A DNA stretch of 8,836 nucleotides from Candidatus Cloacimonadota bacterium (GCA_023230175.1 JALNXV010000131.1:1-8836), one strand, 5' to 3'. Shown: positions 1 to 8,187, numbered from the stretch's first letter. Numbers and translations are program-made. The notes: a model not told the origin generated them from the sequence alone.

Positions 1-2138
1 ATACGCCCACTTCTTTTGCCCTTTATCAGCATATATCTTTCATCAAACTCATAATAATCATCTTTAATTTGGTTGAGTTTTATAACACCACGAACGGGGA
101 TATCATTGAGTTCGATAAAAATATTGTTTGAATTCATATGAACAATTAAAGCTTTATATTTAGTGCCAACTTTATCTTTCATAAAATTAATCAATAATTT
201 AGATTCCATAGAGCGTTCTGATTCATCAGCTACACTTTCACGCTCAGTAGCAATACCGGCAAGTTCAAACATTTTCTCAGGGCTTAATTTCAGCTTAGAA
301 TCTTGTTCTGAAATACTACTTTTGAAAACTGATTGTTTTAGTTGTATATGAACCAACAAATCGCATAACCGTCTGATGGGTGAAGTGAAGTGAGTATAAG
401 TTTCAAGTCCTAAGCCAAAATGCTTAACTCTATTAGTTGAATATTTAGCTTTTTTCATAGATCTTAAAATCATTCTATCAAAAACACGATGATATTTTTC
501 ATCAGGCAAAGATTCTATAACATTTTGCCAAGTTTTATTTAGTTGGTGCTCTACATTAAAAAAGATTTCATGAACTTTTAAAATATCTTTAATTTTATTT
601 AAATCTTTTTCATCAGGTTCTTCGTGAATTCTGTAAATAGTTGCTTTAGTTTTTTTAGTCAATAATTTAGCAACATATTCATTAGCAATAAGCATAAAAT
701 TTTCAATAAGCATATGAGATTCGGTTTCTCTACTGCGTTCAATATTTGAGATATTACCTTCTTCATCAAATATATAATTGACTTCAGGCAAGTCAAACTT
801 CAAGTAGCCTCTTTGAGTTCTATTAAGAGAGAGAAACTTAGATAGTTTTCTCATCAATTCGATTTGATTAATCAATTCATCAGTAAAATCAGTATTTTTA
901 CCTTCAAAATAATCATCAACTTCTTCGTAAGCTAATCTGACATTTGACCGCGTAATAGTTTCAAATATCTCTTGAGATTGGATTTTACCTTTAATATCAA
1001 AGGTAGTTTTTACAGTAATAGTATATTTTTCTTCATCAGGTCTTAGGCTACACAACTTATTAGATAAAATCTCCGGTAACATTGGGATTACTTTTTTAGG
1101 GAAATAGTAACTATTGCCTCTATTAACTGCCTCTTCAAACAAACGACTACCTAATTTTATATAATGAGCTACGTCAGCAATGTGAACAAATAAGATTAAA
1201 TTATCATCCTCTTCAATAATAGAGATAGCATCATCAAAATCTTTTGCTGAAGCGGGATCAATAGTTATAGTATAAAGATCTCTTAAATCAAGTCTTTTCG
1301 CAGAAAAATTACCGGCTTTTATTTCATCTGTAATATCAGCAAAAGAAGAGGCTTCTTCTATCACATCTTCCGGGAATTCTAAAGGTAAATCAAAATCCCT
1401 TATCACAGCAAGTAACTCAACTTCAGGATTACCTGCTTCTCCTAAGATTTCAACAACCTTACAAACAGGTAATTTGTTTTTTTGTCTGAGGCCCCAATTA
1501 ATTATCTCCACGACTACTTTAAAATTGGATTCAATTTTTTTATCTCCGATAACATCAAACATTGTATGAATTTTTTTATTATCAGATTTAAAGTATTGTT
1601 TTTTTCTAACAGTATCGACTATGCCAATAAATTTTTCTCGTTTACGTTCAATAATTTTGGTTATAATACCATATCTTTTTTCATTACGATATCTTTGTAT
1701 TTCTACTTCGACAGTATCGCCATGATAAGCATTTAAAGTATCTTCGGAAGATATGAAAACATCTTTACCTTCATCGCAGTTTACAAATGCATAAGAATAA
1801 TTTTTTGCAAGAGAAGTGGCATCAAAGACTCCAATTATATTTTCAACAGATTTTTTTTCTTGTAAACTCTCTTCAATATTCAAGGTAGAAATATCGTTAA
1901 TAATAGTATTTTCTTGATTATCATTATCAATGGAAATATTTACTTTTTCCGGAATAGCTGAATATCTTTTAGAAATTTTCATTATATAACCATCCTTAAA
2001 TAATTCATTTAGAATATTTTGTATTTCGGGTCGACTATCTTTTTTAAGCCCTAAATGTGCTGTAATCTGAGTTATAGTATAAGCTTTATCATATTTATTA
2101 ACTAAAAATTCTAATATTTCTGTTTTAATATCCTTCAT
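1..2138 (-). CDS. rnr: Ribonuclease R (3'-5' exoribonuclease, RNB family), C-terminus cut by window edge
   Basis: Processive 3'-5' exoribonuclease that degrades structured RNA in the cytoplasm. The frame is open from ATG at 2138 to the left edge, giving 712 complete codons; E. coli RNase R has about 813, so only the end of the S1 domain and the tail are missing. Visible order: a winged-helix-like N-terminus (about 1-60, ITQITAHLGL), an acidic linker (about 62-100), cold-shock-type OB folds (about 101-230, including SYAFVNCDEGKDVFIS), the RNB catalytic domain (about 270-600) and an S1 domain starting near 657. The RNB signature DPASAKDFDDAI supplies the four metal-binding aspartates D294, D300, D302 and D303; YTHFTSPIRR (581-590) is the family's conserved substrate-channel motif. 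All catalytic residues look intact. The start codon shares one base with the stop of the upstream membrane-protein gene (TGATG), indicating translational coupling; a purine stretch AGGGAA lies upstream. RNase II is the alternative, but the N-terminal helix-turn-helix and the length favour RNase R. Confidence 0.96.
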   Translation of the reverse strand, partial: MKDIKTEILEFLVNKYDKAYTITQITAHLGLKKDSRPEIQNILNELFKDGYIMKISKRYSAIPEKVNISIDNDNQENTIINDISTLNIEESLQEKKSVENIIGVFDATSLAKNYSYAFVNCDEGKDVFISSEDTLNAYHGDTVEVEIQRYRNEKRYGIITKIIERKREKFIGIVDTVRKKQYFKSDNKKIHTMFDVIGDKKIESNFKVVVEIINWGLRQKNKLPVCKVVEILGEAGNPEVELLAVIRDFDLPLEFPEDVIEEASSFADITDEIKAGNFSAKRLDLRDLYTITIDPASAKDFDDAISIIEEDDNLILFVHIADVAHYIKLGSRLFEEAVNRGNSYYFPKKVIPMLPEILSNKLCSLRPDEEKYTITVKTTFDIKGKIQSQEIFETITRSNVRLAYEEVDDYFEGKNTDFTDELINQIELMRKLSKFLSLNRTQRGYLKFDLPEVNYIFDEEGNISNIERSRETESHMLIENFMLIANEYVAKLLTKKTKATIYRIHEEPDEKDLNKIKDILKVHEIFFNVEHQLNKTWQNVIESLPDEKYHRVFDRMILRSMKKAKYSTNRVKHFGLGLETYTHFTSPIRRLCDLLVHIQLKQSVFKSSISEQDSKLKLSPEKMFELAGIATERESVADESERSMESKLLINFMKDKVGTKYKALIVHMNSNNIFIELNDIPVRGVIKLNQIKDDYYEFDERYMLIKGKRSGR

Positions 2139-2581
2139 CAAAATTGTTTCCCTATTTTCTCTTTTAAAAAGGAAATAATCTCATTCCTTTCTTTTTGGGT
2201 TTTTGAAAATCTAATTGATTGTCCTCTAAACGAATCAAGTCTTCTTGGTCTTTTGAAAGTACTTAACATAATACCATTTTTATCCACATAAAAACATCCA
2301 AAATCACTGTATTTCTTTTCTACTTTAATTATTGGATACTGTATAAGAATATCATTATCAAAGAAATAATACTCAGTAGGTACAAAATAAGGAAAGATTC
2401 CAAGAAATAAAATCACTATTCCTAAAACATAATACAAAGGCTGTTCCCATTGCACAATAGCGAGTTCCCATAATATCCAAGCAACAATAATTATAACTGA
2501 AAAAACCAATACAGACATTTTCGGTTTATCTAATAATGGAAAAGATTTCCAATGAAATAGTGCTTTATCTTTACTCAACAT
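2138..2581 (-). CDS. Small membrane protein with two transmembrane helices and a PH-like C-terminal domain, function unknown
   Basis: A 147-residue protein I cannot assign to a named family. It starts with a short charged N-terminus (1-21), followed by two hydrophobic segments at about 22-43 (VLVFSVIIIVAWILW) and 49-67 (LYYVLGIVILFLGIFPYFV), then about 80 polar residues. That tail (about 69-147) alternates short beta-type stretches, contains a basic patch KRPRRLDSFRG (110-120) and ends in a helix (QKERNEIISFLKEKI). Two helices followed by such a strand-strand-helix tail resembles small bacterial PH-domain membrane proteins (YcxB/YdbS-like); this is a resemblance in pattern only. The basic tail is probably cytoplasmic. 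The ATG at 2581 lies inside the end of yicC (11-base overlap) and the stop overlaps the rnr ATG, so it is translationally tied to genes for two ribonucleases. The hydrophobic segments and tight packing show that it is a real gene. Confidence 0.8.
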   Translation of the reverse strand: MLSKDKALFHWKSFPLLDKPKMSVLVFSVIIIVAWILWELAIVQWEQPLYYVLGIVILFLGIFPYFVPTEYYFFDNDILIQYPIIKVEKKYSDFGCFYVDKNGIMLSTFKRPRRLDSFRGQSIRFSKTQKERNEIISFLKEKIGKQF

Positions 2582-3536
2582 TTTGTACCTGCTCTCTACA
2601 TCTTTCTATTTCTTCTTTAATAATTAAAATATAATTAAAGGTTGAACTTGTATTATATTTTGCTGAGATAGTATTTGCCTCTCTTTGCATTTCCTGTAAT
2701 ATGAAATTTAAAGATTTGCCAATACTCTCATCTTTTTGTGTTTCAATATACTTATAAAAGTTTTTAATATGACTATCCAATCTTATTATCTCTTCAGTAA
2801 TATCACATCTATCCAAATAAAAAGCTACTTCTAACATAATTTTTTTTTCAGTTTCGTTATTTAAATCATCACCTAAGAGATTGTTAACTGTAGTTTTTAA
2901 ATTGTCATAAAGTTGAGTTCTGTGTTCAGGGATAGTGTTTTTAATTAACTGTAAATTATTAGATATCTTAGTAAAAGAATCAATAAAAAAGGCTTCTAAG
3001 TTTTTACCTTCTGCATAAGCTAACTCTTGATGATTTTGAATTGCCTCACTTAAAATCTTAAAAAAAGTCTCTTTATACAAAGGATTGTCAAAGCTATAAT
3101 CATAATCTGATTTATCGGATTCACCGGAACTAATAAAATTTATACCGGCATCATTACTTACTTTTGAAAAAACACTTCTAATAATCATATCTAAATTAAT
3201 CTCTTGTTTAATATTTAAATTATCTTTAACATCATTTAAAAGATTATAAAAAGAGATAAGTTTTTCTTTATCGATTGTAAAATCTGTTTTTCTATTATCA
3301 TAGAAATTTATCCTTAAATCAACCTTAGCTCTTTTGAGATGTGAATATACAATATCACGAATCTCTTTTTCGATTTGAAAATTGATATTGTAAGACTTAC
3401 TTTGAATCTCTTGTAAAGTAGAAAGCCTAAGATCAAAATTCTTATTATTAACTGACTTAATTTCAATCTCAATATCTAAATCTTGACCATTCCCAAAAGT
3501 CCCTCTTGCTTTACCAAATCCGGTCATACTCTTCAT
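2571..3536 (-). CDS. yicC: YicC/YloC family endoribonuclease
   Basis: Member of the YicC family; E. coli YicC and B. subtilis YloC are cytoplasmic endoribonucleases linked to mRNA and sRNA turnover. The 321-residue protein has both family end signatures: the N-terminal MKSMTGFGKA (1-10) with IEIKSVNNKNFD (25-35), and the C-terminal DITEEIIRLDSHI (245-257), GKSLNFILQEMQREANTI (273-290) and the terminal EQVQNVE, nearly the same as E. coli's EQIQNIE. It is about 30 residues longer than E. coli YicC (near 290), probably from a polar loop around 135-152 (SSGESDKSDYDYSFDN). In the usual ANT-(S/L)-SK element the serine before the lysine is alanine here (SAKYN). The start is well supported: AGGAGT sits 4 bases before ATG, and the gene begins 15 bases after the alr stop. 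Its last 11 bases overlap the next gene. In many genomes yicC neighbours gmk and rpoZ; here it sits among other RNA-decay genes instead. Confidence 0.95.
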   Translation of the reverse strand: MKSMTGFGKARGTFGNGQDLDIEIEIKSVNNKNFDLRLSTLQEIQSKSYNINFQIEKEIRDIVYSHLKRAKVDLRINFYDNRKTDFTIDKEKLISFYNLLNDVKDNLNIKQEINLDMIIRSVFSKVSNDAGINFISSGESDKSDYDYSFDNPLYKETFFKILSEAIQNHQELAYAEGKNLEAFFIDSFTKISNNLQLIKNTIPEHRTQLYDNLKTTVNNLLGDDLNNETEKKIMLEVAFYLDRCDITEEIIRLDSHIKNFYKYIETQKDESIGKSLNFILQEMQREANTISAKYNTSSTFNYILIIKEEIERCREQVQNVE

Positions 3537-3540
3537 TTAT

Positions 3541-3546
3541 ACTCCT
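3541..3546 (-). promoter_or_regulatory. Ribosome binding site of yicC
   Basis: The minus strand reads AGGAGT four bases before the yicC ATG, within the 15-base alr-yicC gap. It is a strong Shine-Dalgarno match and confirms the start at 3536 and reinitiation after the alr stop. No room remains for a promoter in this gap. Confidence 0.8.
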
Positions 3547-3551
3547 AATAT

Positions 3552-5522
3552 CTAATAAGAAAAAACTATACCCGAATTTGGAAATATCCACATATCAGGT
3601 CTTGTTTTTAAAATAATTTGATTATCTCTTCTTTGTATTAAAGGGAATCTCTCCCTGCCTGCAAAAATACTTGTAATCTCTACAGGATTAATTTGCGAAG
3701 GAAATGAAAAACTCACTTCTGCACCCTTAGTTATCTCATTTATGTAGACTGAAAGTTGGTGTGCTTTTTTATGATAAATTGTCTCTGTCTCTATAACAAA
3801 AGTAACAACCTTACCACATAAATCAACTAACTTCTTATGATTCATAGTAAACAATAATCCTTTTTGCATACCTTGAATTTGAGGATAATTTTTGATGCTT
3901 ATATCTACTTCAATATCATTAATTAAAGCTTTACTTATTTTAAAATAATCATTCAAATCATTTTTTTTATCATTTGACCTGTTTAAATGATTTTCCGGTA
4001 CGTCAATAATCCATCGATATTCACAATTTTTCATTTTAAAAAACTCTTTTAAACTCTCATTATCTATAGCACAAGCCACATAAAATGTATCATTGTGAAG
4101 TATCTTTTGAAAACTTAAAACTGTCTTAACTCTATAATAATCTTTATATTCTTTATGTTCGGTAAAGACGATATTATGCTTAAAATTTGACCTGTAACTA
4201 ATGTCTTTATCTGAATCAATAAAAAAATATTTCAAAATATCATCATAGATAACTTTCGCCATTTCATTATTTTGAATTCTGTGAGCAATTGCATTTTTTA
4301 TTATACTACTTAATTTTTCAGAGTTAAAATCAGAAGGGATAAAGGAACGTTTCTGAATCGGTTCTTGATCAATAATCATATTATTTATCTTATAATATCT
4401 CTTAGCTCGTCGCCCAACTTGAGCAAGTAATTCATAAGCTGACCCTTTATAAAGAAAAGCTATATTACCGGCATTAATCTCAGGATGTTCTTCTCCTAAT
4501 AATATAACTTCATCGTACAATGATACTTTTTGAAGCTTAGAAATATCTATGCATATCATATCCATACTTACTCTACCTAAAACCGGGCATAATTCATTAT
4601 TTACTAAAACTTTTGCTTGATTTGACAACAAAAAATCATACCCATCAGCATAACCTACAGGTATGATGGCAAACCTAACATCTTCATTTACAATAAATGT
4701 ACTGTTATAGCCTATAGTCTCTCCCTTTTTTGCTGTGCTAATATGAGATATCTTTGATTTAAATGTCATAACAGGTTTAAGATTAATAGTTTTTTCAACC
4801 CTTTTATTAATATTTACTCCATAAGATAAGAAACCTAACCTAACAATATTTGCCTCTTTAAAATTTTGAAATAAAATTCCTGCACTATTGGCAATATGTA
4901 TATATTTAACCGTTTTTATTTTTGTTAGTACTTCTCTAAACCTATCAATTTGAGTTTCTGAAACTCCACTTTGTTCTTCACTTTCTAAGAAATGACTGAA
5001 AACTCCCTCTATCTTTAAATTTGTACATTTACTAAATGCCATTAAAAAATTATCAAAAGCATCATACCTAATACCATTTCTATTCATTCCGGTATCAATT
5101 TTAATATGTACAGGATAAACTACATCTCTATTTTTCGCTTCATTATCAAGGTTTTGACAAAAATCTAATTCTGTAATAGAAGGGATTAGATTATTTTCAA
5201 ATATTAAATCAATTTCATTAGGTAAAGATGGAGATAAGACTAAAATAGGACACGCATCTAAAGTCAAATTATCCTTTGTATATGTATATGAAGGAATCTT
5301 ACCAAGATATCTTAACAAAGCACCTTCTTCAGCATTTGCTACACCTAACATAGTTACACCATTTTTCAAAGCAATTTCTGCAATCTTAGCAGCACCATGC
5401 CCATAAGCATCTGCTTTCACTATCTGCATTATATCTTGATGAGGTAAAACAAATTTTTTAATTGATTCAAGATTATGAACATAATTATCAAGATTAATTT
5501 CTAACCAACTTCTATCGTTCAT
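3552..5522 (-). CDS. alr: Alanine racemase with a long unrecognised C-terminal extension
   Basis: PLP-dependent cytoplasmic enzyme interconverting L- and D-alanine for peptidoglycan. Residues 1-380 form a complete fold-type III alanine racemase: VKADAYGHG with the PLP lysine K37, the barrel motif KIDTGMNRNG (141-150, R148), SHFLESEE (176-183), IANSAG (210-215), RLGFLSYG (228-235), the catalytic tyrosine in GYNSTF (Y271), PVGYADGY (288-295), GRVSMDM (316-322) and the closing AYELLAQVGRRAKRYY (362-377). Alr normally ends here (about 360-390 residues). This protein continues to 656: a helical stretch at about 398-433, then a region rich in predicted strands to the C-terminus. The extension has no P-loop, no transmembrane helix and no motif I recognise. 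Start choice: the frame also allows TTG at 5525, but AAGGA at 5528-5532 is 5 bases from ATG 5522 and only 2 from the TTG, and the ATG forms a TGATG overlap with the preceding stop. I therefore take 656 residues. It is coupled to the HD-GYP gene upstream. Confidence 0.93.
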   Translation of the reverse strand: MNDRSWLEINLDNYVHNLESIKKFVLPHQDIMQIVKADAYGHGAAKIAEIALKNGVTMLGVANAEEGALLRYLGKIPSYTYTKDNLTLDACPILVLSPSLPNEIDLIFENNLIPSITELDFCQNLDNEAKNRDVVYPVHIKIDTGMNRNGIRYDAFDNFLMAFSKCTNLKIEGVFSHFLESEEQSGVSETQIDRFREVLTKIKTVKYIHIANSAGILFQNFKEANIVRLGFLSYGVNINKRVEKTINLKPVMTFKSKISHISTAKKGETIGYNSTFIVNEDVRFAIIPVGYADGYDFLLSNQAKVLVNNELCPVLGRVSMDMICIDISKLQKVSLYDEVILLGEEHPEINAGNIAFLYKGSAYELLAQVGRRAKRYYKINNMIIDQEPIQKRSFIPSDFNSEKLSSIIKNAIAHRIQNNEMAKVIYDDILKYFFIDSDKDISYRSNFKHNIVFTEHKEYKDYYRVKTVLSFQKILHNDTFYVACAIDNESLKEFFKMKNCEYRWIIDVPENHLNRSNDKKNDLNDYFKISKALINDIEVDISIKNYPQIQGMQKGLLFTMNHKKLVDLCGKVVTFVIETETIYHKKAHQLSVYINEITKGAEVSFSFPSQINPVEITSIFAGRERFPLIQRRDNQIILKTRPDMWIFPNSGIVFSY

Positions 5523-6709
5523 CAATTTCCTTGAAATATATCTTTAGTACAATTTATGAATTCATTATTTACATTTACAATATAATATTCACTATCTATC
5601 AATGATACAATTTCCTCTTGTAATATCTTCGGACTATCAATATGAAACAATGTCTTTACAATCGGCTGAATCAAATTATCTTTTGAAAAAGCTATGACAA
5701 CAGCTATCCTACCGTCATTTAACTCAACCACACTACCTATTGGATATATACCAACCGTCTTGATAAAATGATTTACTACCCTCGGATCAAACTTTCGACC
5801 TGATTGACTGTATATCATCTTTATTGCATCAGGAGGAGATATAATCTTCTTATATACTCTCTCTGATGTTAAAGCATCATAATAGTCTGCTACTGCAACA
5901 ATAGAAGCATATCTCTTCATTTTTGTTCCATCTAATCTATCAGGATAACCGGAACCATCAAAACTTTCGTGATGATGAAGAATAATTTCCTTGATGATAT
6001 CATTATCAATATGTTCTTTTATTGCAACTTGTTCTCCAAGAACAGGATGTTTTTGAATGATTCTCATCTCAGCATCATTAAGTCTTTCAGGTTTATTTAA
6101 AATATTCAAAGGTATTCTTGCTTTACCAATGTCATGCAATAAACTACCCTCTCCAATAGATATTAATTTCTCTTGAGGAAACTTTAAATGATATGCAAAT
6201 GCCACACTTAATACAGTAACATTCACACTATGAATAAAAGTATATTCATCAAAATTCTTTAAATCAAGTAATGCAAGTGAGACTAAAGGGTCTCTTTGTA
6301 TATTTTGGAGAATTTTTGTTGTTTCTTTCTTTATAGCCTCTTGATTTAAGCTTTTCCCAAATCTAACAGAGCTCATTGCTTCTTCTACAGTTTTTTCACT
6401 ATGAGTAAATAACTCATGAGTTTCTTCAATCAAATCAGACATTTTTTCAAAACGTTCGATTGGATTTTCAAGTTCTTTTTTTACTTGATCACGTGTAACT
6501 TGTTGTTCTTTTTCCGATCTATTATCAATTAAGCTTAAATCAAAATTTATTTTTACTTCTTTAATCCCCATATCCTGAAGCTTAACTATTTGTGTCCTAG
6601 AGGTAAAATAAAAATTGCTATTGTATATTGCTACACCTGAATCTGTATTGACTGTTTCAGCCAAACACATACCCAGTTTTATGTCTTTAAGAGGAACATT
6701 TTTTATCAT
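5522..6709 (-). CDS. DUF3391-type N-terminus plus HD-GYP domain: probable cyclic-di-GMP phosphodiesterase
   Basis: HD-GYP proteins hydrolyse the second messenger cyclic-di-GMP (some act on cGAMP). Residues 1-60 (VPLKDIKLGMCLAETV...FTSRTQIVKLQDMGIKEVKI) match the DUF3391-like N-terminal module often found before HD-GYP. A charged helical linker follows (about 65-135). The HD-GYP core (about 140-315) keeps every metal-binding element: H160 (HSVNV), the HD pair H192-D193 (LLHDIGKARIP), H221 (QKHPVLGE), HHHE (245-248) with DGSGYP (251-256), and D275 in VADYYDALTSERVY. It should therefore be catalytically active. There is no receiver, PAS or transmembrane segment, so the protein is probably soluble, and the input signal is not evident. 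A C-terminal 75-residue region (IGSVVELNDGRIAVVIAF...) is common in this group. The start is 6 bases after the phoH stop with little Shine-Dalgarno signal, so translation may depend on coupling; the stop overlaps the alr ATG as TGATG. The specificity is inferred from the family. Confidence 0.92.
   Translation of the reverse strand: MIKNVPLKDIKLGMCLAETVNTDSGVAIYNSNFYFTSRTQIVKLQDMGIKEVKINFDLSLIDNRSEKEQQVTRDQVKKELENPIERFEKMSDLIEETHELFTHSEKTVEEAMSSVRFGKSLNQEAIKKETTKILQNIQRDPLVSLALLDLKNFDEYTFIHSVNVTVLSVAFAYHLKFPQEKLISIGEGSLLHDIGKARIPLNILNKPERLNDAEMRIIQKHPVLGEQVAIKEHIDNDIIKEIILHHHESFDGSGYPDRLDGTKMKRYASIVAVADYYDALTSERVYKKIISPPDAIKMIYSQSGRKFDPRVVNHFIKTVGIYPIGSVVELNDGRIAVVIAFSKDNLIQPIVKTLFHIDSPKILQEEIVSLIDSEYYIVNVNNEFINCTKDIFQGN
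5526..5532 (-). promoter_or_regulatory. Ribosome binding site that fixes the alr start
   Basis: The minus strand reads AAGGAAA inside the last codons of the HD-GYP gene. The core AAGGA is 5 bases from ATG 5522 and only 2 from the alternative TTG at 5525, which decides the alr start in favour of the ATG. Confidence 0.75.
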
Positions 6710-6715
6710 ATAAGA

Positions 6716-8128
6716 TTAAAAATATTTAGCAGCAATATCTGCAAGTTCTGACCGTTCACCTTTTTCTAGAGTAATATGCCCGATAAGAGGTTCTGTCTTT
6801 AATTTTTCTGCACTCATAGATAGCCCATTGCTCTCAGAATCAAGATAAGGAATATCAATTTGATAAGGGTCACCTGTAATAATTATCTTTGTATCTTCAC
6901 CTGCACGAGTGATTATTGTTTTCATTTCATGAGGTGTTAAATTTTGAGCCTCATCAATGATAATATATTGATTGGGTAAACTTCTGCCTCTAATATATGT
7001 TAAAGGTTCTAATTCAATAAAACCAAAATCAAGATAATCTTGCAAAGCAGGAGTTTTTTTCCCAAAAATCTTACCGTTATTATTATCTTTATCTTCACGA
7101 GTAGAAAGTAATATTTCCATATTATCATAAATAGGTTGCATCCAAGGATTAAATTTATCAGCTTTTGACCCCGGTAAAAAACCAATATCTTTACCCAGAG
7201 GAGAAATAGGCCTTGATACTACAAGTCTTGAATATTTATCAGCTTCAACAACCTGACTTAAACCTGCTGCTATAGCTAATAAAGTCTTACCCGTTCCTGC
7301 TTTACCAACTAAACTCACCATCTTTATACTATCATCCAGCAACAAATCTAAAGCAAACATTTGTTCTTCATTTCGTGCTGTGATACCAAAGACTTCCATT
7401 CCTTCTTTATAATGAGTCAATGGATAAATAGAGTCATTTTGCTCAGAAAACCTTCCCAATAAATGTTCTCCGGCAAAATCATCTGTCTTAAATAATCTAA
7501 CAAATTGATTTGGATAAAGTTCATAATTATCATTTGGGAGGAATTTCTTATCTGTGAAATCGTTCCATTTATCATCAGTTATAACTATATTTTTCACACC
7601 TGTATAAAGTTCTTCAAAAACAATAGTTTCATTTTCATAATTTTGAGCAGTTATACCAATTGCATCTGATTTAATCCGAACATTGGCATCTTTAGAAATC
7701 ATAATTACTTTAGATTCAGGGAAAAGATTCTGATAATAAACTGCAGTACCGATAATGAGATTATCATTTATATTTTGAAAAAATACTTGTTTAGTCATCT
7801 TATCAATTTCTTGACTTACAGCAACTATAACATAACCATCAGATTCTAAATGAATACCATCTTTTAAAGAACCAGCTTCACGTAATTTATCCAAATATCT
7901 ACCAATTTGTCGAGCATTTCTTCCTTTTTCATCAAGCCCTTTTTTGAAATTATCAATTTCTTCTATCACAACTATCGGAACAACAACAACATTTTCTTGA
8001 AAATTAAACAAAGCCTGAGGATTGTGTATAAGTACATTTGTATCTAAGACAAAAATTTTTCTATTTGCAATATTTTCTTTAGTCAGTTTAACTTGTTTTT
8101 CTCTCGGGAAAGGATTTAATTCAACCAT
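6716..8128 (-). CDS. phoH2: PIN-PhoH fusion ATPase (PhoH2 type), probable RNA helicase/ribonuclease
   Basis: A 470-residue cytoplasmic protein with two modules. An N-terminal PIN nuclease domain (about 24-165) carries the expected acidic residues: D29 (LDTNVL), E56/E57 (VIEEIDN), D122 (NDNLIIG) and D147 (SKDANVR). The C-terminal PhoH P-loop ATPase (about 245-470) has Walker A GKAGTGKT (275-282), Walker B YIIIDEAQN (388-396), sensor-like ITGDPYQID (417-425) and GERSELA (457-463) with a possible arginine finger. Characterised mycobacterial PhoH2 proteins unwind and cleave RNA; B. subtilis YlaK has the same build. Both modules look intact. AAGGAAG six bases before the ATG gives a strong ribosome binding site, and a near-consensus promoter lies just upstream, so this is probably the first gene of the transcript that continues through alr, yicC and rnr. 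The next gene starts 6 bases after its stop. Despite the name, a link to phosphate starvation should not be assumed. Confidence 0.95.
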   Translation of the reverse strand: MVELNPFPREKQVKLTKENIANRKIFVLDTNVLIHNPQALFNFQENVVVVPIVVIEEIDNFKKGLDEKGRNARQIGRYLDKLREAGSLKDGIHLESDGYVIVAVSQEIDKMTKQVFFQNINDNLIIGTAVYYQNLFPESKVIMISKDANVRIKSDAIGITAQNYENETIVFEELYTGVKNIVITDDKWNDFTDKKFLPNDNYELYPNQFVRLFKTDDFAGEHLLGRFSEQNDSIYPLTHYKEGMEVFGITARNEEQMFALDLLLDDSIKMVSLVGKAGTGKTLLAIAAGLSQVVEADKYSRLVVSRPISPLGKDIGFLPGSKADKFNPWMQPIYDNMEILLSTREDKDNNNGKIFGKKTPALQDYLDFGFIELEPLTYIRGRSLPNQYIIIDEAQNLTPHEMKTIITRAGEDTKIIITGDPYQIDIPYLDSESNGLSMSAEKLKTEPLIGHITLEKGERSELADIAAKYF

Positions 8129-8134
8129 TTTTTA

Positions 8135-8141
8135 CTTCCTT
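8135..8141 (-). promoter_or_regulatory. Ribosome binding site of phoH2
   Basis: AAGGAAG on the minus strand, 6 bases before the ATG at 8128: a strong Shine-Dalgarno match that fixes the start. Confidence 0.8.
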
Positions 8142-8158
8142 GAATTTAATATTTAACC

Positions 8159-8187
8159 ATTATATTTAATTTATTGATAAAAGTCAA
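8159..8187 (-). promoter_or_regulatory. Near-consensus sigma-70 promoter upstream of phoH2
   Basis: On the minus strand, -35 TTGACT (8182-8187) and -10 TATAAT (8159-8164) are separated by exactly 17 bases (8165-8181). The -35 box differs from consensus at one base and the -10 box is perfect. It lies in the only gap of any size in the window (66 bases). Transcription would start near 8150-8153, leaving a leader of about 22-25 bases that contains the phoH2 ribosome binding site. AT-rich DNA gives chance -10 boxes, but the full TTGACT-17-TATAAT at the right place is unlikely by chance. It would drive phoH2, the HD-GYP gene, alr, yicC, the membrane protein and rnr. Confidence 0.8.

Noticed and set aside
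163..351. Plus-strand open frame of 62 codons
   Set aside because: It lies wholly inside the minus-strand RNase R frame, which has clear family motifs there (start of the S1 domain and end of the RNB domain). The translation has no recognisable features.
1482..1736. Plus-strand open frame of 84 codons, phenylalanine- and isoleucine-rich
   Set aside because: It is antisense to the OB-fold region of RNase R. The hydrophobic look comes from the complement of lysine- and glutamate-rich AT-rich codons, and no ribosome binding site or homologous motif supports it.
3552..5522. MurF-Alr bifunctional fusion as known in Bacteroidetes
   Set aside because: In those fusions the Mur ligase is N-terminal and has a P-loop. 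Here the racemase is N-terminal and the C-terminal extension shows no ATP-binding motif.
5523..5525. TTG start for alanine racemase giving 657 residues
   Set aside because: The ribosome binding site is only 2 bases from the TTG but 5 from the ATG at 5522, and the ATG forms the same TGATG overlap seen before rnr.
6716..8128. Phosphate-starvation gene implying a Pho regulon locus
   Set aside because: The PIN-PhoH architecture is linked to RNA unwinding and cleavage. No pho-box-like repeat or phosphate transport gene is visible.
8174..8187. Short inverted repeat (TTGA...TCAA) overlapping the -35 box as an operator
   Set aside because: The arms are only four bases in very AT-rich DNA, so chance is the simplest explanation, and no second copy is visible.
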